Positions 7,386 through 14,985 of a stretch of 27,654 bases of DNA are shown here, one piece after another. The stretch is from Bacillota bacterium (GTDB lineage Bacteria; Bacillota; Dethiobacteria; Dethiobacterales; Dethiobacteraceae), in contig JAAZJT010000030.1 of assembly GCA_012800215.1 (NCBI GenBank), forward strand, positions 1 through 27,654, given 5' to 3'. Position numbers and translations under genes: made by a program. Numbering within the stretch: position 1 is the stretch's first letter; every line of letters starts with the position of its first letter. A model generated the notes under the pieces. The model was not told the origin of the DNA. It ran no database searches and saw only the letters and a list, made by a program, of their open reading frames with translations.

Positions 7386-8420
7386 TTGTATAAAAGAAGA
7401 CAAGAGTTGGATGCCAACCGGCTCAAGCGTGAAATTAAGACGGGCATCAAAAGGCCCGTCTATCTGTTTTGTGGTAAGGAGGACTTTTTAATAGAAGAGG
7501 CAACTTTTACTCTTGCTAAATCAATCTTACCTGACGGAATAGATGATATAAGCTGCAGCCGCCTGCAGGGTACAGAAATAACACTGCAGGAGGTGCTGGA
7601 TATGGCGGATACAGTTTCGCTTTTCAGTCATCAACGCCTGCTCATTGTTGCAGATGCACCTTATTTTGCCAGAAACAGTGGCATATCAAAAGCTAACATG
7701 TCACGGCTGCTTAATTTGAACAGTAAAAAAGAAATAGACGCACATTTGATATTTTGCGCAACGGAAATTTCACAATCTTTTAAAATAGTAAAAGAGTTGA
7801 CTGCATGTGGCGCCCTTTATCGCTTTGATGCTTTAAACAATACAGCAAAAATGGCGTGGCTGCGTGAAAAGGTGGCTGAGTACGGCAAAAGAACTGATGG
7901 CAGTGTACTACAGCTTTTTCTTAGCCAAGTTGGTTCCGATCTGCGTACTCTGGCGACGGAATTGGAAAAACTAGTTACCTTTTTAGGCAACCAGAAGGAA
8001 ATTACCGAGGAAAGTATTTATGCAGTGAGCAGTAGGAATACTGAGGCCAATATTTTTGCTTTAATTGATGCCGTAGTGTATGGCAAAACACCACAGGCAC
8101 TGGTGCTGCTTAAAGATCTTTTGGCTATAGGCGAACCTCCCCTGCGTATTTTAAGTATGCTTGTGCGCCAGTTTCGCTTAATAAGCGAGGCAAAGGAATT
8201 ATGGGCTGCAGGTGAGCGTAAACTGGCAGCAGCTCTTTCCCTTAAGCCATACGCAGCACAAGTTTTGGCAAAACATATACAGCACATTAATGATGCTCAG
8301 CTTAAATATGCTTTGGAATTGCTGCTTCAGTGTGAATTAGATATTAAACGGGGACGCATTGAGCCTGTTTTAGCATTGGAAACTTTAATTGTGGCACTAG
8401 GGGTGCACAAAAAGAAATAA
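7386..8420 (+). CDS. holA: DNA polymerase III delta subunit
   Basis: The product (about 344 residues) matches HolA/YqeN, the clamp-loader subunit that opens the sliding clamp at the replication fork. The N-terminal PVYLFCGKEDFLIEEA replaces the usual Y-L-x-G-x-E motif. The middle has the degenerate AAA+ segment, and the end has the conserved L-x-x-C-E-x-D-I-K-R-G helix (QCELDIKRGRIEP). I favour the TTG at 7386, because AGGTGATC at 7375-7382 matches the 16S rRNA tail and ends three bases before it. The in-frame GTG at 7377 lies inside that site and has none of its own. Position just before rpsT is the conserved Firmicutes arrangement. A hairpin begins at the stop codon. Confidence 0.92.
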   Translation: MYKRRQELDANRLKREIKTGIKRPVYLFCGKEDFLIEEATFTLAKSILPDGIDDISCSRLQGTEITLQEVLDMADTVSLFSHQRLLIVADAPYFARNSGISKANMSRLLNLNSKKEIDAHLIFCATEISQSFKIVKELTACGALYRFDALNNTAKMAWLREKVAEYGKRTDGSVLQLFLSQVGSDLRTLATELEKLVTFLGNQKEITEESIYAVSSRNTEANIFALIDAVVYGKTPQALVLLKDLLAIGEPPLRILSMLVRQFRLISEAKELWAAGERKLAAALSLKPYAAQVLAKHIQHINDAQLKYALELLLQCELDIKRGRIEPVLALETLIVALGVHKKK

Positions 8421-8444
8421 AAACGGAGGTTAACCTCCGTTTTT
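8420..8444 (+). terminator. Intrinsic terminator of holA
   Basis: A perfectly self-complementary 24-base sequence (12 + 12, 8420-8443) starts at the last base of the holA stop codon and ends in TTTTT. With G+C-rich inner pairs (CGGAGG/CCTCCG) it is a typical terminator. Its symmetry would also allow some function for transcripts coming from rpsT. Confidence 0.85.
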
Positions 8445-8460
8445 ATGCAATCTTTAAGGA

Positions 8461-8484
8461 AAACAAAAAACCCGGACATCCGGG
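8461..8484 (-). terminator. Intrinsic terminator of rpsT
   Basis: CCCGGA/TCCGGG (8471-8484) forms a six-pair stem. On the minus strand it is followed by TTTTTTGTTT (complement of 8461-8470). It lies 16 bases beyond the rpsT stop, separate from the holA terminator. Confidence 0.85.
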
Positions 8485-8500
8485 CTTCTGTCTCTTGTGC

Positions 8501-8785
8501 TTATTCAGCTGCGGCCTGCTGCGCAAGTGCTTTGTTTAAACGCTTGGCCAAGCGTGACTTCTTGCGAGCGGCTGCATTTTTATGAACAACGCCTTTACTG
8601 ACGGCTTTATCAAGAGTTTTAGCAGCTTGTCGTAAATTTACAGCAGCTTCATCAAAGTTTTCCTGGGCCAGTGTATCAGTAAAGCGACGGATAGCTGTTT
8701 TAACCATACTTTTAACCTGACGGTTGCGGGCTGTCCGTTTGGCAGTAATTCTCATGCGCTTTATAGCTTGTTTTGTGTTGGGCAA
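8501..8785 (-). CDS. rpsT: 30S ribosomal protein S20 (bS20)
   Basis: A 94-residue, Lys/Arg/Ala-rich, helical protein with the S20 hallmarks: an N-terminal PNTKQAIKRMR, RNRQVKSMVKTAIRRF in the first helix, and a central Lys-Ala-rich VHKNAAARKKSRLAKRLN segment. It binds 16S rRNA in the body of the 30S subunit. The start is taken as TTG (complement of 8783-8785), because AAGGAGGTGA lies just upstream and the family begins M-P-N; an in-frame ATG six codons earlier overlaps the ribosome site. It is convergent to holA and divergent from the small membrane protein, as a single-gene unit. A rare start codon fits with the autogenous translational control known for S20 in Escherichia coli, but control here is not shown. 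Confidence 0.96.
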   Translation of the reverse strand: MPNTKQAIKRMRITAKRTARNRQVKSMVKTAIRRFTDTLAQENFDEAAVNLRQAAKTLDKAVSKGVVHKNAAARKKSRLAKRLNKALAQQAAAE

Positions 8786-8824
8786 TGCGTTCACCTCCTT
8801 CAAACTCAGTGCGAGGACACAACA

Positions 8825-8853
8825 ATTTTACCATGTGTTTATTTAAATTGCAA
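8825..8853 (-). promoter_or_regulatory. SigA promoter of rpsT
   Basis: On the minus strand, TTGCAA (8848-8853) and TAAAAT (8825-8830) are 17 bases apart. The start of transcription would be near 8818, giving a leader of about 33 bases with AAGGAGGTGA. TTGCAA is self-complementary, so it can also be read as a -35 box on the plus strand. Confidence 0.7.
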
Positions 8854-8935
8854 CTCACATCTGCCAATGTATAGCAAAAAACTCTTTGGTTAGAATATTA
8901 GTGTCAAGTTTGCAGCATTGGAGGTGAAAAGAAGC

Positions 8936-9262
8936 ATGCTTGGTTTAATTGTTCGTTTTATTGTTTCTGCCATTGTTTTGATGTTGGTTAGCTTTATACT
9001 GCCGGGTTTTGCCAACATGGGTTTTACAGTGGCCTTAATTGCTTCAATAGTTATCGCACTGTTGGGATTTATTGTGGAAAGTGTGCTTGGTAAAAACATT
9101 TCTCCCCATAATCGCGGCATTGTTGGTTTTCTTGTATCTGCCATCGTTATTTACCTTGCACAATTTTTAGTTTCCGGTATGGAGGTAACAATAATTGGAG
9201 CTGCGCTGGCCGCTCTGGTTATCGGAGTCATTGATGCCTTTGTGCCCACTGAATTGCGTTAA
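8936..9262 (+). CDS. Small four-helix membrane protein (phage holin family 4 / YvlD-like)
   Basis: The 108 residues form four hydrophobic segments (about 3-25, 28-50, 58-80 and 82-102), with short polar links and a conserved-looking GFIVESVLGKNISPHNRG loop between the second and third. This is the pattern of the holin superfamily IV / YvlD membrane proteins found on many Firmicutes chromosomes. The biochemical role is unknown, and a lysis role is not implied. The start is ATG at 8936, with GGAGGTGA eight bases upstream; an earlier ATG at 8918 lacks a ribosome site. It lies between rpsT and gpr, where B. subtilis has none, so it is a lineage insertion. Confidence 0.7.
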   Translation: MLGLIVRFIVSAIVLMLVSFILPGFANMGFTVALIASIVIALLGFIVESVLGKNISPHNRGIVGFLVSAIVIYLAQFLVSGMEVTIIGAALAALVIGVIDAFVPTELR

Positions 9263-9310
9263 GCTAGTTTTAGTTAGCGTCATAGGGTAGTATTTACGGG
9301 AGGTTTGCCT

Positions 9311-10303
9311 GTGACAGACAAAAAGCGCAGCAGTAGTATTCGTACTGATTTAGCCATTGAAGCTCATCAGATGCTGGTGGGTGAGGTCCGGCGAGAAATC
9401 CCCGGTGTGATGGTAGAAACAGAAACCATGGGCGAAATTGAGGTAAGCCGTGTTGAGATAACTACGCCAGAGGCCGAGGAACAGTTGGGTAAAAAGCAAG
9501 GTAAATATATTACCTTAGAGGCGCCGGGTTTACGTCAAAAAAATACAGAACTGCAGGAATTAGTATCGCAGCAGTTTACCAAGGAATTTCTGCGGATGGT
9601 CGAATTGTCTGAGGAAACTACAGTTCTGGTGGTAGGACTCGGCAATTGGAATGTAACACCAGATGCCTTGGGGCCGCGTGTGGTTAAAGATTTATTAGTT
9701 ACACGGCATATTCTCACTTTACAGCCAGAAACACTGGGGGAAGGATTTCGCCCAGTATGTGCCATAGCACCTGGAGTACTAGGTATTACCGGGGTGGAAA
9801 CCAGTGAGATTATTCAGGGACTCGTGCAAAAAGTAAAGCCAGATCTCTTAATAGCAGTGGATGCACTGGCGGCTCGTAGTCTTAGCCGGCTGCATACGAC
9901 AATACAAATTGCTAACACCGGCATTACACCCGGATCTGGTGTAGGTAATAAACGTTTAAGCATTTCGCAGGAAACCATCGGTATACCTGTATTAGCTGTA
10001 GGTGTACCAACCGTTGTTGATGCTGTCACAATTGCCGATGATTTAACTGCTCATTTACTGGAGGCAATTATGCAGGAAGCCGGTTCGGAATCGCCTGTGT
10101 ATAAAGTTGTGCAAAGCATTGCTGAAGGGGACCGCCGGGCAGTAATGTCAGAGGTTCTGGAGCCTTATGGCGGTCGTTTAATGGTTACACCAAAGGAAAT
10201 AGATACACTGGTGGAAGATGTGGCAAGGTTACTTGCCGGTGGCATTAATGCTGCTATGCATCCTGCTATTGGGCGTGATGAGGCGGGTAAATATCTACAT
10301 TAA
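9311..10303 (+). CDS. gpr: Germination protease (GPR endopeptidase)
   Basis: The 330-residue product is GPR (MEROPS A25), made in the forespore as a zymogen and used at germination to cut the small acid-soluble DNA-binding proteins. The N-terminal SIRTDLAIEAH (9-19) is the self-processing region. The core VVGLGNWNVTPDALGPRVV, then GVLGITGVET, DALAAR and NTGITPGSGVGN motifs are all intact. GTG at 9311 is the start: GGGAGG lies seven bases upstream, while TTG at 9305 is only one base from it. The gpr-spoIIP pairing is conserved in Bacilli and Clostridia. A forespore (SigG) promoter is expected, but I could not identify a convincing one; CATAGGGTA at 9281-9289 lacks a good -35 partner. Confidence 0.96.
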   Translation: MTDKKRSSSIRTDLAIEAHQMLVGEVRREIPGVMVETETMGEIEVSRVEITTPEAEEQLGKKQGKYITLEAPGLRQKNTELQELVSQQFTKEFLRMVELSEETTVLVVGLGNWNVTPDALGPRVVKDLLVTRHILTLQPETLGEGFRPVCAIAPGVLGITGVETSEIIQGLVQKVKPDLLIAVDALAARSLSRLHTTIQIANTGITPGSGVGNKRLSISQETIGIPVLAVGVPTVVDAVTIADDLTAHLLEAIMQEAGSESPVYKVVQSIAEGDRRAVMSEVLEPYGGRLMVTPKEIDTLVEDVARLLAGGINAAMHPAIGRDEAGKYLH

Positions 10304-10332
10304 TATAAGTAAAATAATTATACTTATAAGGG

Positions 10333-10361
10333 TAAGGGGCAAGCGCAAGGCTTGCCCCTTA
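10333..10361 (+). terminator. Terminator-like hairpin after gpr
   Basis: An 11-bp stem (TAAGGGGCAAG with CTTGCCCCTTA) encloses a 7-base loop, 30 bases beyond the gpr stop. The following TGTATTTAT is only partly T-rich, so termination may be incomplete, allowing read-through into spoIIP. Confidence 0.6.
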
Positions 10362-10403
10362 TGTATTTATGGGCTCCTTGATTTATAATAAATTTTTCCG
10401 CAG

Positions 10404-10431
10404 TCATAATCTCGTCTTTGCAACATAGTGT
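10404..10431 (+). promoter_or_regulatory. Candidate SigE promoter of spoIIP
   Basis: TCATAAT (10404-10410) differs at one position from the SigE -35 form TCATATT. Thirteen bases later CATAGTGT (10424-10431) keeps CATA and the last T of CATACAAT. In B. subtilis spoIIP is transcribed in the mother cell from a SigE promoter between gpr and spoIIP, so the position fits. A match by eye only. Confidence 0.4.
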
Positions 10432-10463
10432 TATATATGGATGAAGTTGTAGGGGGGATAACT

Positions 10464-11498
10464 GTGGTCAGGAAAATACATTTTTCTTGGCGTTACAATA
10501 GGCGTTTTAAAACTAGAAACAAGCAAAGAAGTAAATTGTGGTACATTCTGGCTGCAGTATTATTGGTGGTGGGTATACGCTATTTTTTTCGGCAGAGAGT
10601 AGAAGTAGCAGTTAAAATGGATACATCTTTAGAGCAAGAAACAACTGGTGTGATAAATTTAGGCCGGGAAATATATTTACGAATTGTTTCTACAGTTATT
10701 CCCGGTTTTAATTCTTCACAGCAAGAAGGTGAGGCTGCAACTAAACCTGGGCAAAATACAGAAAAAAATGCATTAACAAATCCAAAAGCAATTATCGTTG
10801 CGCAAATTCCTTATTTAGGTATTACTACAGAACCATTAATTAACAAGCCGGAGAACACGGCAGCTCCTCCCAAAATCACTATTCCAGCCAATCATGAACT
10901 TAATAAGGGCAAAAAAATAATTATCTACCATACACATGCTACAGAGTCATTTGTTCCTTCCTCCGGAAAAGCATTCATTTCTACCGATCCTTCGCAAACG
11001 GTGGCACAAATGGGGCTGGAATTGGCGGATATACTGCAAAATGAACACCAAATACCTGTCGTCCATGAGCAGACAATACATGATGTGCCGCGTACAGGAG
11101 CCTACGAAAGGGCACTTCCCACTATTAAAAAACTCCTCCAGAGCTATCCCGATGCAGCGTTAGTGGTTGATTTACACCGCGACGGAGTGGCCAAAGAAGT
11201 TACGACTGCCGAGCTAAATGGAAAGCCGTCTGCCCGTATTTTATTGGTAGTAGGCTCACGTCATGCCAACTGGGAAGAAAACATGCAGAAAGCAAAATTT
11301 TTGCATCAGGAATTGGAAAAATTAGCCCCCGGCATTTCCCGGGGTATTCGGGAACGGCCATTAGTTTATAACCAAAACCTGCACACTGGATCTTTATTAA
11401 TAGAACTGGGAGGCTATCAAAACTCCCTGGAAGAGGCGCGCCGTACACTACCCGTACTGGCGCAGGCTTTAGCAAAGCTATATCATGCTGCTTCCTGA
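10464..11498 (+). CDS. spoIIP: Stage II sporulation protein P (peptidoglycan amidase/endopeptidase)
   Basis: The 344-residue product is SpoIIP, part of the SpoIID-SpoIIM-SpoIIP machine that degrades septal peptidoglycan so that the mother cell can engulf the forespore. A basic N-terminus and one membrane span (about 25-42) anchor it with the bulk outside. The C-terminal amidase domain shows YHTHATESF, VVDLHRDG and LLIELGG, which hold the histidines and glutamate expected for catalysis. Between span and domain is a variable Gln/Thr/Pro-rich linker. The start is GTG at 10464, six bases after AGGGGGG; an earlier ATG lies too far upstream. It follows gpr, and a strong hairpin ends the unit. Confidence 0.95.
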   Translation: MVRKIHFSWRYNRRFKTRNKQRSKLWYILAAVLLVVGIRYFFRQRVEVAVKMDTSLEQETTGVINLGREIYLRIVSTVIPGFNSSQQEGEAATKPGQNTEKNALTNPKAIIVAQIPYLGITTEPLINKPENTAAPPKITIPANHELNKGKKIIIYHTHATESFVPSSGKAFISTDPSQTVAQMGLELADILQNEHQIPVVHEQTIHDVPRTGAYERALPTIKKLLQSYPDAALVVDLHRDGVAKEVTTAELNGKPSARILLVVGSRHANWEENMQKAKFLHQELEKLAPGISRGIRERPLVYNQNLHTGSLLIELGGYQNSLEEARRTLPVLAQALAKLYHAAS

Positions 11499-11518
11499 CT
11501 TATGCTTAAAATATTCAG

Positions 11519-11545
11519 CACTGCCCCCGCGGGGCAGTGTTTTAA
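11519..11545 (+). terminator. Intrinsic terminator of spoIIP
   Basis: CACTGCCCC (11519-11527) pairs with GGGGCAGTG (11531-11539) around a 3-base loop. TTTTAATTT follows. Confidence 0.85.
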
Positions 11546-11622
11546 TTTGGTGACTGTAGTTTTGTATAAAGTAGATAGCGCCTTGGAAAAATAATTAGAA
11601 GGCATTTGGTGAGGGGATATAA

Positions 11623-11856
11623 ATGAAAAGAAATACGGTTTGGACTGTTATACTTATTTTAATATTCTTTTTCTTTTTATTGTCGGCTGGCCTAATACTA
11701 ACAGAACGGGCTCTGCAGCAAGTACTCGGCACGGTTGAGGCAAAAGGTGCCATTTTTGCCCTGTCACGTGATACGGGAGGAAAGCTGACTGTTACTTTTG
11801 CCGGGCGAACTTGGCATTGGGACACTCCGTGGCGGGTTTTACCGTTCATACCATAA
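11623..11856 (+). CDS. Small membrane-anchored protein, unknown
   Basis: A 77-residue ORF with a good ribosome site (GAGGGG, six bases before the ATG). Residues 6-27 are a strongly hydrophobic span (VWTVILILIFFFFLLSAGLI), with a short positive N-terminus before it. The remaining 50 residues are soluble, probably outside, and end in a Trp-rich tail (WHWDTPWRVLPFIP). I do not recognise a family. It stands alone between the spoIIP terminator and the lepA promoter. Only a weak TATAAA (near 11564) is seen upstream. The next gene to the left is a sporulation gene, but nothing in this ORF links it to that process. Confidence 0.6.
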   Translation: MKRNTVWTVILILIFFFFLLSAGLILTERALQQVLGTVEAKGAIFALSRDTGGKLTVTFAGRTWHWDTPWRVLPFIP

Positions 11857-11871
11857 CGAAGGGGCATGCTG

Positions 11872-11900
11872 TTGCTTGTCAACCAAGCGTTTGCTATAAT
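11872..11900 (+). promoter_or_regulatory. SigA promoter of lepA-hemW
   Basis: TTGCTT (11872-11877), a 17-base spacer, and a perfect TATAAT (11895-11900) preceded by TG as an extended -10. Transcription should begin near 11907, about 20 bases before the lepA start. Confidence 0.85.
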
Positions 11901-11926
11901 GTTCAGGAAGACGTGGGAGGATGACA

Positions 11927-13723
11927 ATGCAACAGAGAAATATTCGTAATTTTAGCATTATCGCACATATTGACCATGGCAAATCTACTTTAGCTGATCG
12001 CCTTTTAGAGAAAACAGGGTCATTGACACAAAGAGAAATGACTGAACAGGTTTTAGATCAAATGGATCTGGAACGTGAAAGAGGTATTACTATTAAGCTG
12101 CAGGCAGTACGGTTACTCTACCGGGCGTCAGACGGAGAAGACTACCTTCTAAATCTGATTGATACACCTGGTCATGTTGATTTCACCTATGAAGTGTCCC
12201 GCAGTTTAGCTGCCTGTGAAGGTGCTTTATTGGTAATAGATGCTGCCCAGGGCATTGAAGCTCAAACACTGGCCAATGTTTATCTGGCACTGGAAAATAA
12301 TTTAGAAATTATACCGGTAATCAATAAAATAGACCTACCCAGTGCAGATGTGGAAAAAGTAAAACAGGAACTGGAAGATATTATTGGGCTGCCTGGAGAT
12401 GAAGCAGTCCTGGTCTCTGCCAAGGAGGGTATTGGTATTGAGGAAGTGCTGGAGGCTGTTGTGCAGAAAATACCGCCTCCTGCCGGGAATACAGAAGCAC
12501 CTTTGCGTGCACTTATTTTTGATTCTCACTATGATCCTTACCGTGGTGCTATAGCTTATGTGCGAGTTATAGAGGGAGAAATTCATGAATACCAAAAAAT
12601 AAAGATGATGTCCCATGGCAGGATTTACGAAGTAACAGAAATTGGAGTTTTCCAGCCGCAAATGACGCCTACCGGGGTATTAAGAGCCGGAGAGGTTGGG
12701 TATGTAGTAGCAGGTATAAAAAATGTTAAAGATACACGTGTAGGTGACACCATTACTTCTGCCGTAAGCCCTGCTTTGGAACCATTGCCTGGCTATCGTC
12801 GGGCGAATCCCATGGTGTACTGCGGTTTTTACCCTGTTGACAGCGGAGATTACACTGATTTACGAGATGCTTTAGAAAAATTAAATTTAAACGATGCTGC
12901 TCTAATCTTTGAGCCAGAAACATCTGAAGCACTGGGTTTCGGTTTTCGCTGCGGATTCCTGGGACTTCTGCATATGGAAATTATTCAAGAGCGCCTGGAG
13001 CGGGAATATAATTTGTCTCTTATTACCACTGCACCTAACGTAGTATATCAAGTTACACTGCATAACGGGGAAGTACTGCATATAGATAATCCTGCTCACT
13101 TGCCGAAAACAACAGAAATAGCCTCCATTGCCGAACCTTATGTTACAGCCCGTATTATTATGCCCAGCACCTATGTGGGGGCAGTTATGGAGCTGTGCCA
13201 GGAGAAGCGTGGAGATTACATTAACATGGAGTATCTTGATGCAAAACGTGTATTACTAACTTATGAGATTCCTTTAAGTGAAATTGTTTTTGAATTTTTT
13301 GATTTGCTTAAATCCCGTACAAGGGGTTATGCCTCTTTCGATTATGAATTACTCGGCTATCGTATTTCTCAGCTAGTGAAGGTTGATCTTTTGATTAATG
13401 GTGAATTGGTGGATGCACTTTCTTTTATTACACATACTGAGCGTGCTTATCAGCGCGGGCGTGAATTAGCAAGTAAATTAAGGGAGCTAATACCGCGTCA
13501 AATGTTTGAAGTACCAATTCAGGCAGCTGTCGGGCAAAAAATCATTGCACGGGAAACAGTTAAAGCATTGCGGAAAAATGTGCTGGATAAATGTTATGGC
13601 GGCGACATTACACGTAAAAGAAAGCTTTTGGAAAAGCAAAAGGCTGGAAAAAAACGAATGAAACAAGTGGGCAATGTGGAGATTCCCCAAGAAGCTTTTA
13701 TGGCCGTTTTAAGGATTGATTAA
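11927..13723 (+). CDS. lepA: Elongation factor 4 (LepA)
   Basis: The 598-residue GTPase LepA/EF4 has the usual length and layout. The G domain shows AHIDHGKST (13-21), the RGITIK switch region, DTPGHVDF and NKID. EF-G-like domains II, III and V follow, and the C-terminal LepA-specific domain shows GGDITRKRKLLEKQKAGKKR. It acts on the ribosome, where it is linked to 30S assembly and to back-translocation. The ATG at 11927 is six bases after GGGAGG; the ATG at 11921 abuts that site and is unlikely. The stop lies one base before the hemW start, so the pair should be co-transcribed and coupled. Confidence 0.97.
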   Translation: MQQRNIRNFSIIAHIDHGKSTLADRLLEKTGSLTQREMTEQVLDQMDLERERGITIKLQAVRLLYRASDGEDYLLNLIDTPGHVDFTYEVSRSLAACEGALLVIDAAQGIEAQTLANVYLALENNLEIIPVINKIDLPSADVEKVKQELEDIIGLPGDEAVLVSAKEGIGIEEVLEAVVQKIPPPAGNTEAPLRALIFDSHYDPYRGAIAYVRVIEGEIHEYQKIKMMSHGRIYEVTEIGVFQPQMTPTGVLRAGEVGYVVAGIKNVKDTRVGDTITSAVSPALEPLPGYRRANPMVYCGFYPVDSGDYTDLRDALEKLNLNDAALIFEPETSEALGFGFRCGFLGLLHMEIIQERLEREYNLSLITTAPNVVYQVTLHNGEVLHIDNPAHLPKTTEIASIAEPYVTARIIMPSTYVGAVMELCQEKRGDYINMEYLDAKRVLLTYEIPLSEIVFEFFDLLKSRTRGYASFDYELLGYRISQLVKVDLLINGELVDALSFITHTERAYQRGRELASKLRELIPRQMFEVPIQAAVGQKIIARETVKALRKNVLDKCYGGDITRKRKLLEKQKAGKKRMKQVGNVEIPQEAFMAVLRID

Positions 13724-13724
13724 T

Positions 13725-14867
13725 ATGACTACAGCCGTATATATTCACATTCCTTATTGTCACAGCAAATGCAGTTACTGCGACTTTCTCTCCTTTGCTG
13801 TGGATACCTGTAGTGTGACGCCTAGTATTTATCTGCAGGCTCTAGAAAAAGAATTAGCTTTGCGCGGAGAGGAGCTGAAGCGGGCAGGCAGTCAAGTTGC
13901 CACGCTCTACATCGGCGGTGGTACACCTACTATCCTGCCCCAGGCACTATTAAGCCAAATGTTGATTAGCTGCCATCGTTATTTGCCTCTGGCCGAAGAA
14001 GTAGAATGGACTGTGGAGGCTAACCCTTCTACGATTAACCCTGTCACATTAAAGTTGCTGGTGCAGGCAGGAGTAAACAGAATTAGCCTGGGGGTGCAGG
14101 ATCTCTGTGATGAAAGGCTGGCTTTATTACGACGTATGCATAATGCGGTACAGGCAGAGCAGGCCTTCTTAATATGCCGCAATTATTTTCCTGTTGTTTC
14201 GCTGGATATTATGTCAGCCTTGCCAGGCCAAACGTCAGCTCAGCTTTTAGAGACTTTGGCAGTTGTCTGCGATTGGAAGCCGCAGCATCTCTCTCTTTAT
14301 GGCCTGCAGCTTGAGGAGGGGACAGAGCTGGCTGCCCAGGTTGCTGCCGGCATCATACAGTTACCGGCTGAAGATGAAGTAGCGGAAATGTTTGTGCAAG
14401 GCCGTCAATATCTGCAAAGTCGCGGGTACGAACATTATGAAATCGCAAATTTTGCACTAAAGGGCTACCATTGCTTGCATAATCTCACTTACTGGCAAAA
14501 TCGCCCCTATTTAGGTATAGGATTAGGTGCTCACTCCTATTGGCAGGATGAACGCTTAGCAAATACAAACTGTTTTCACACTTATGTGCAATCCCTGGCA
14601 GCAGGCCAATTACCCATTGCTGAGCGACTGTTACTCTCTAAACAGCGGCAGATTGAAGATACAATGATGCTGGGGCTTCGCCTCAGGGCAGGTATAAATT
14701 TCGCTGATTTTCAAGAAAGATTCGGCCAGGATCTGCGCCGGCTTTACGCACAACAAATACATCATTTATTAGCTTTAGGCGTTATCCAATGTGACGAGGA
14801 AAGCATTTATTTAACTGAGTCTGGTTTAGCAGTGGCCAATACTGTTATTGCTGAATTTATTAATTAA
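13725..14867 (+). CDS. hemW: Radical SAM heme chaperone HemW
   Basis: The 380-residue protein belongs to the HemN/HemW radical SAM family. The 4Fe-4S ligands are C12, C16 and C19 in YCHSKCSYCDF. The sequence continues with F rather than the fourth cysteine of true coproporphyrinogen dehydrogenase HemN, which favours HemW, a protein that binds heme and inserts it into targets. YIGGGTPT, EANPST, the GVQ segment and a C-terminal HemN_C-like winged region (AERLLLSKQRQIEDTMMLGLR) are present. ATG at 13725 is chosen; AAGGA at 13711-13715 is its only ribosome site, so translation likely relies on coupling to lepA. The stop codon lies in an A+T-only inverted repeat (14861-14878), with no strong terminator. 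Confidence 0.93.
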   Translation: MTTAVYIHIPYCHSKCSYCDFLSFAVDTCSVTPSIYLQALEKELALRGEELKRAGSQVATLYIGGGTPTILPQALLSQMLISCHRYLPLAEEVEWTVEANPSTINPVTLKLLVQAGVNRISLGVQDLCDERLALLRRMHNAVQAEQAFLICRNYFPVVSLDIMSALPGQTSAQLLETLAVVCDWKPQHLSLYGLQLEEGTELAAQVAAGIIQLPAEDEVAEMFVQGRQYLQSRGYEHYEIANFALKGYHCLHNLTYWQNRPYLGIGLGAHSYWQDERLANTNCFHTYVQSLAAGQLPIAERLLLSKQRQIEDTMMLGLRLRAGINFADFQERFGQDLRRLYAQQIHHLLALGVIQCDEESIYLTESGLAVANTVIAEFIN

Positions 14868-14902
14868 TAAATTAATTAGTAAGTATGACTTCCCTTCTAA
14901 TC

Positions 14903-14931
14903 TTGACAAATACCAGTGATAATGGTATTTT
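14903..14931 (+). promoter_or_regulatory. SigA promoter of the hrcA-dnaK operon
   Basis: Perfect TTGACA (14903-14908), 17-base spacer, and TATTTT (14926-14931) preceded by TG one base upstream (extended -10). The start of transcription would fall just before or in the CIRCE element, which suits repression by HrcA. Confidence 0.85.
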
Positions 14932-14941
14932 TTTATTAGCT

Positions 14942-14968
14942 TTAGCACTCAACTTAAGAGAGTGCTAA
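14942..14968. promoter_or_regulatory. CIRCE operator
   Basis: TTAGCACTC-N9-GAGTGCTAA is a perfect 9-bp inverted repeat and exactly the CIRCE consensus bound by HrcA. It sits between the promoter and the hrcA ribosome site. Confidence 0.98.
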
Positions 14969-14985
14969 ACTAAGGAGGATTTAAA

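Noticed and set aside
9281..9289. CATAGGGTA as a sporulation promoter for gpr
   Set aside because: It fits the SigK -10 pattern, but no suitable -35 is present and gpr should be SigG-controlled.
14861..14878. A+T-only inverted repeat over the hemW stop codon
   Set aside because: An A+T-only 8-bp stem with a 2-base loop is too weak to be called a terminator.
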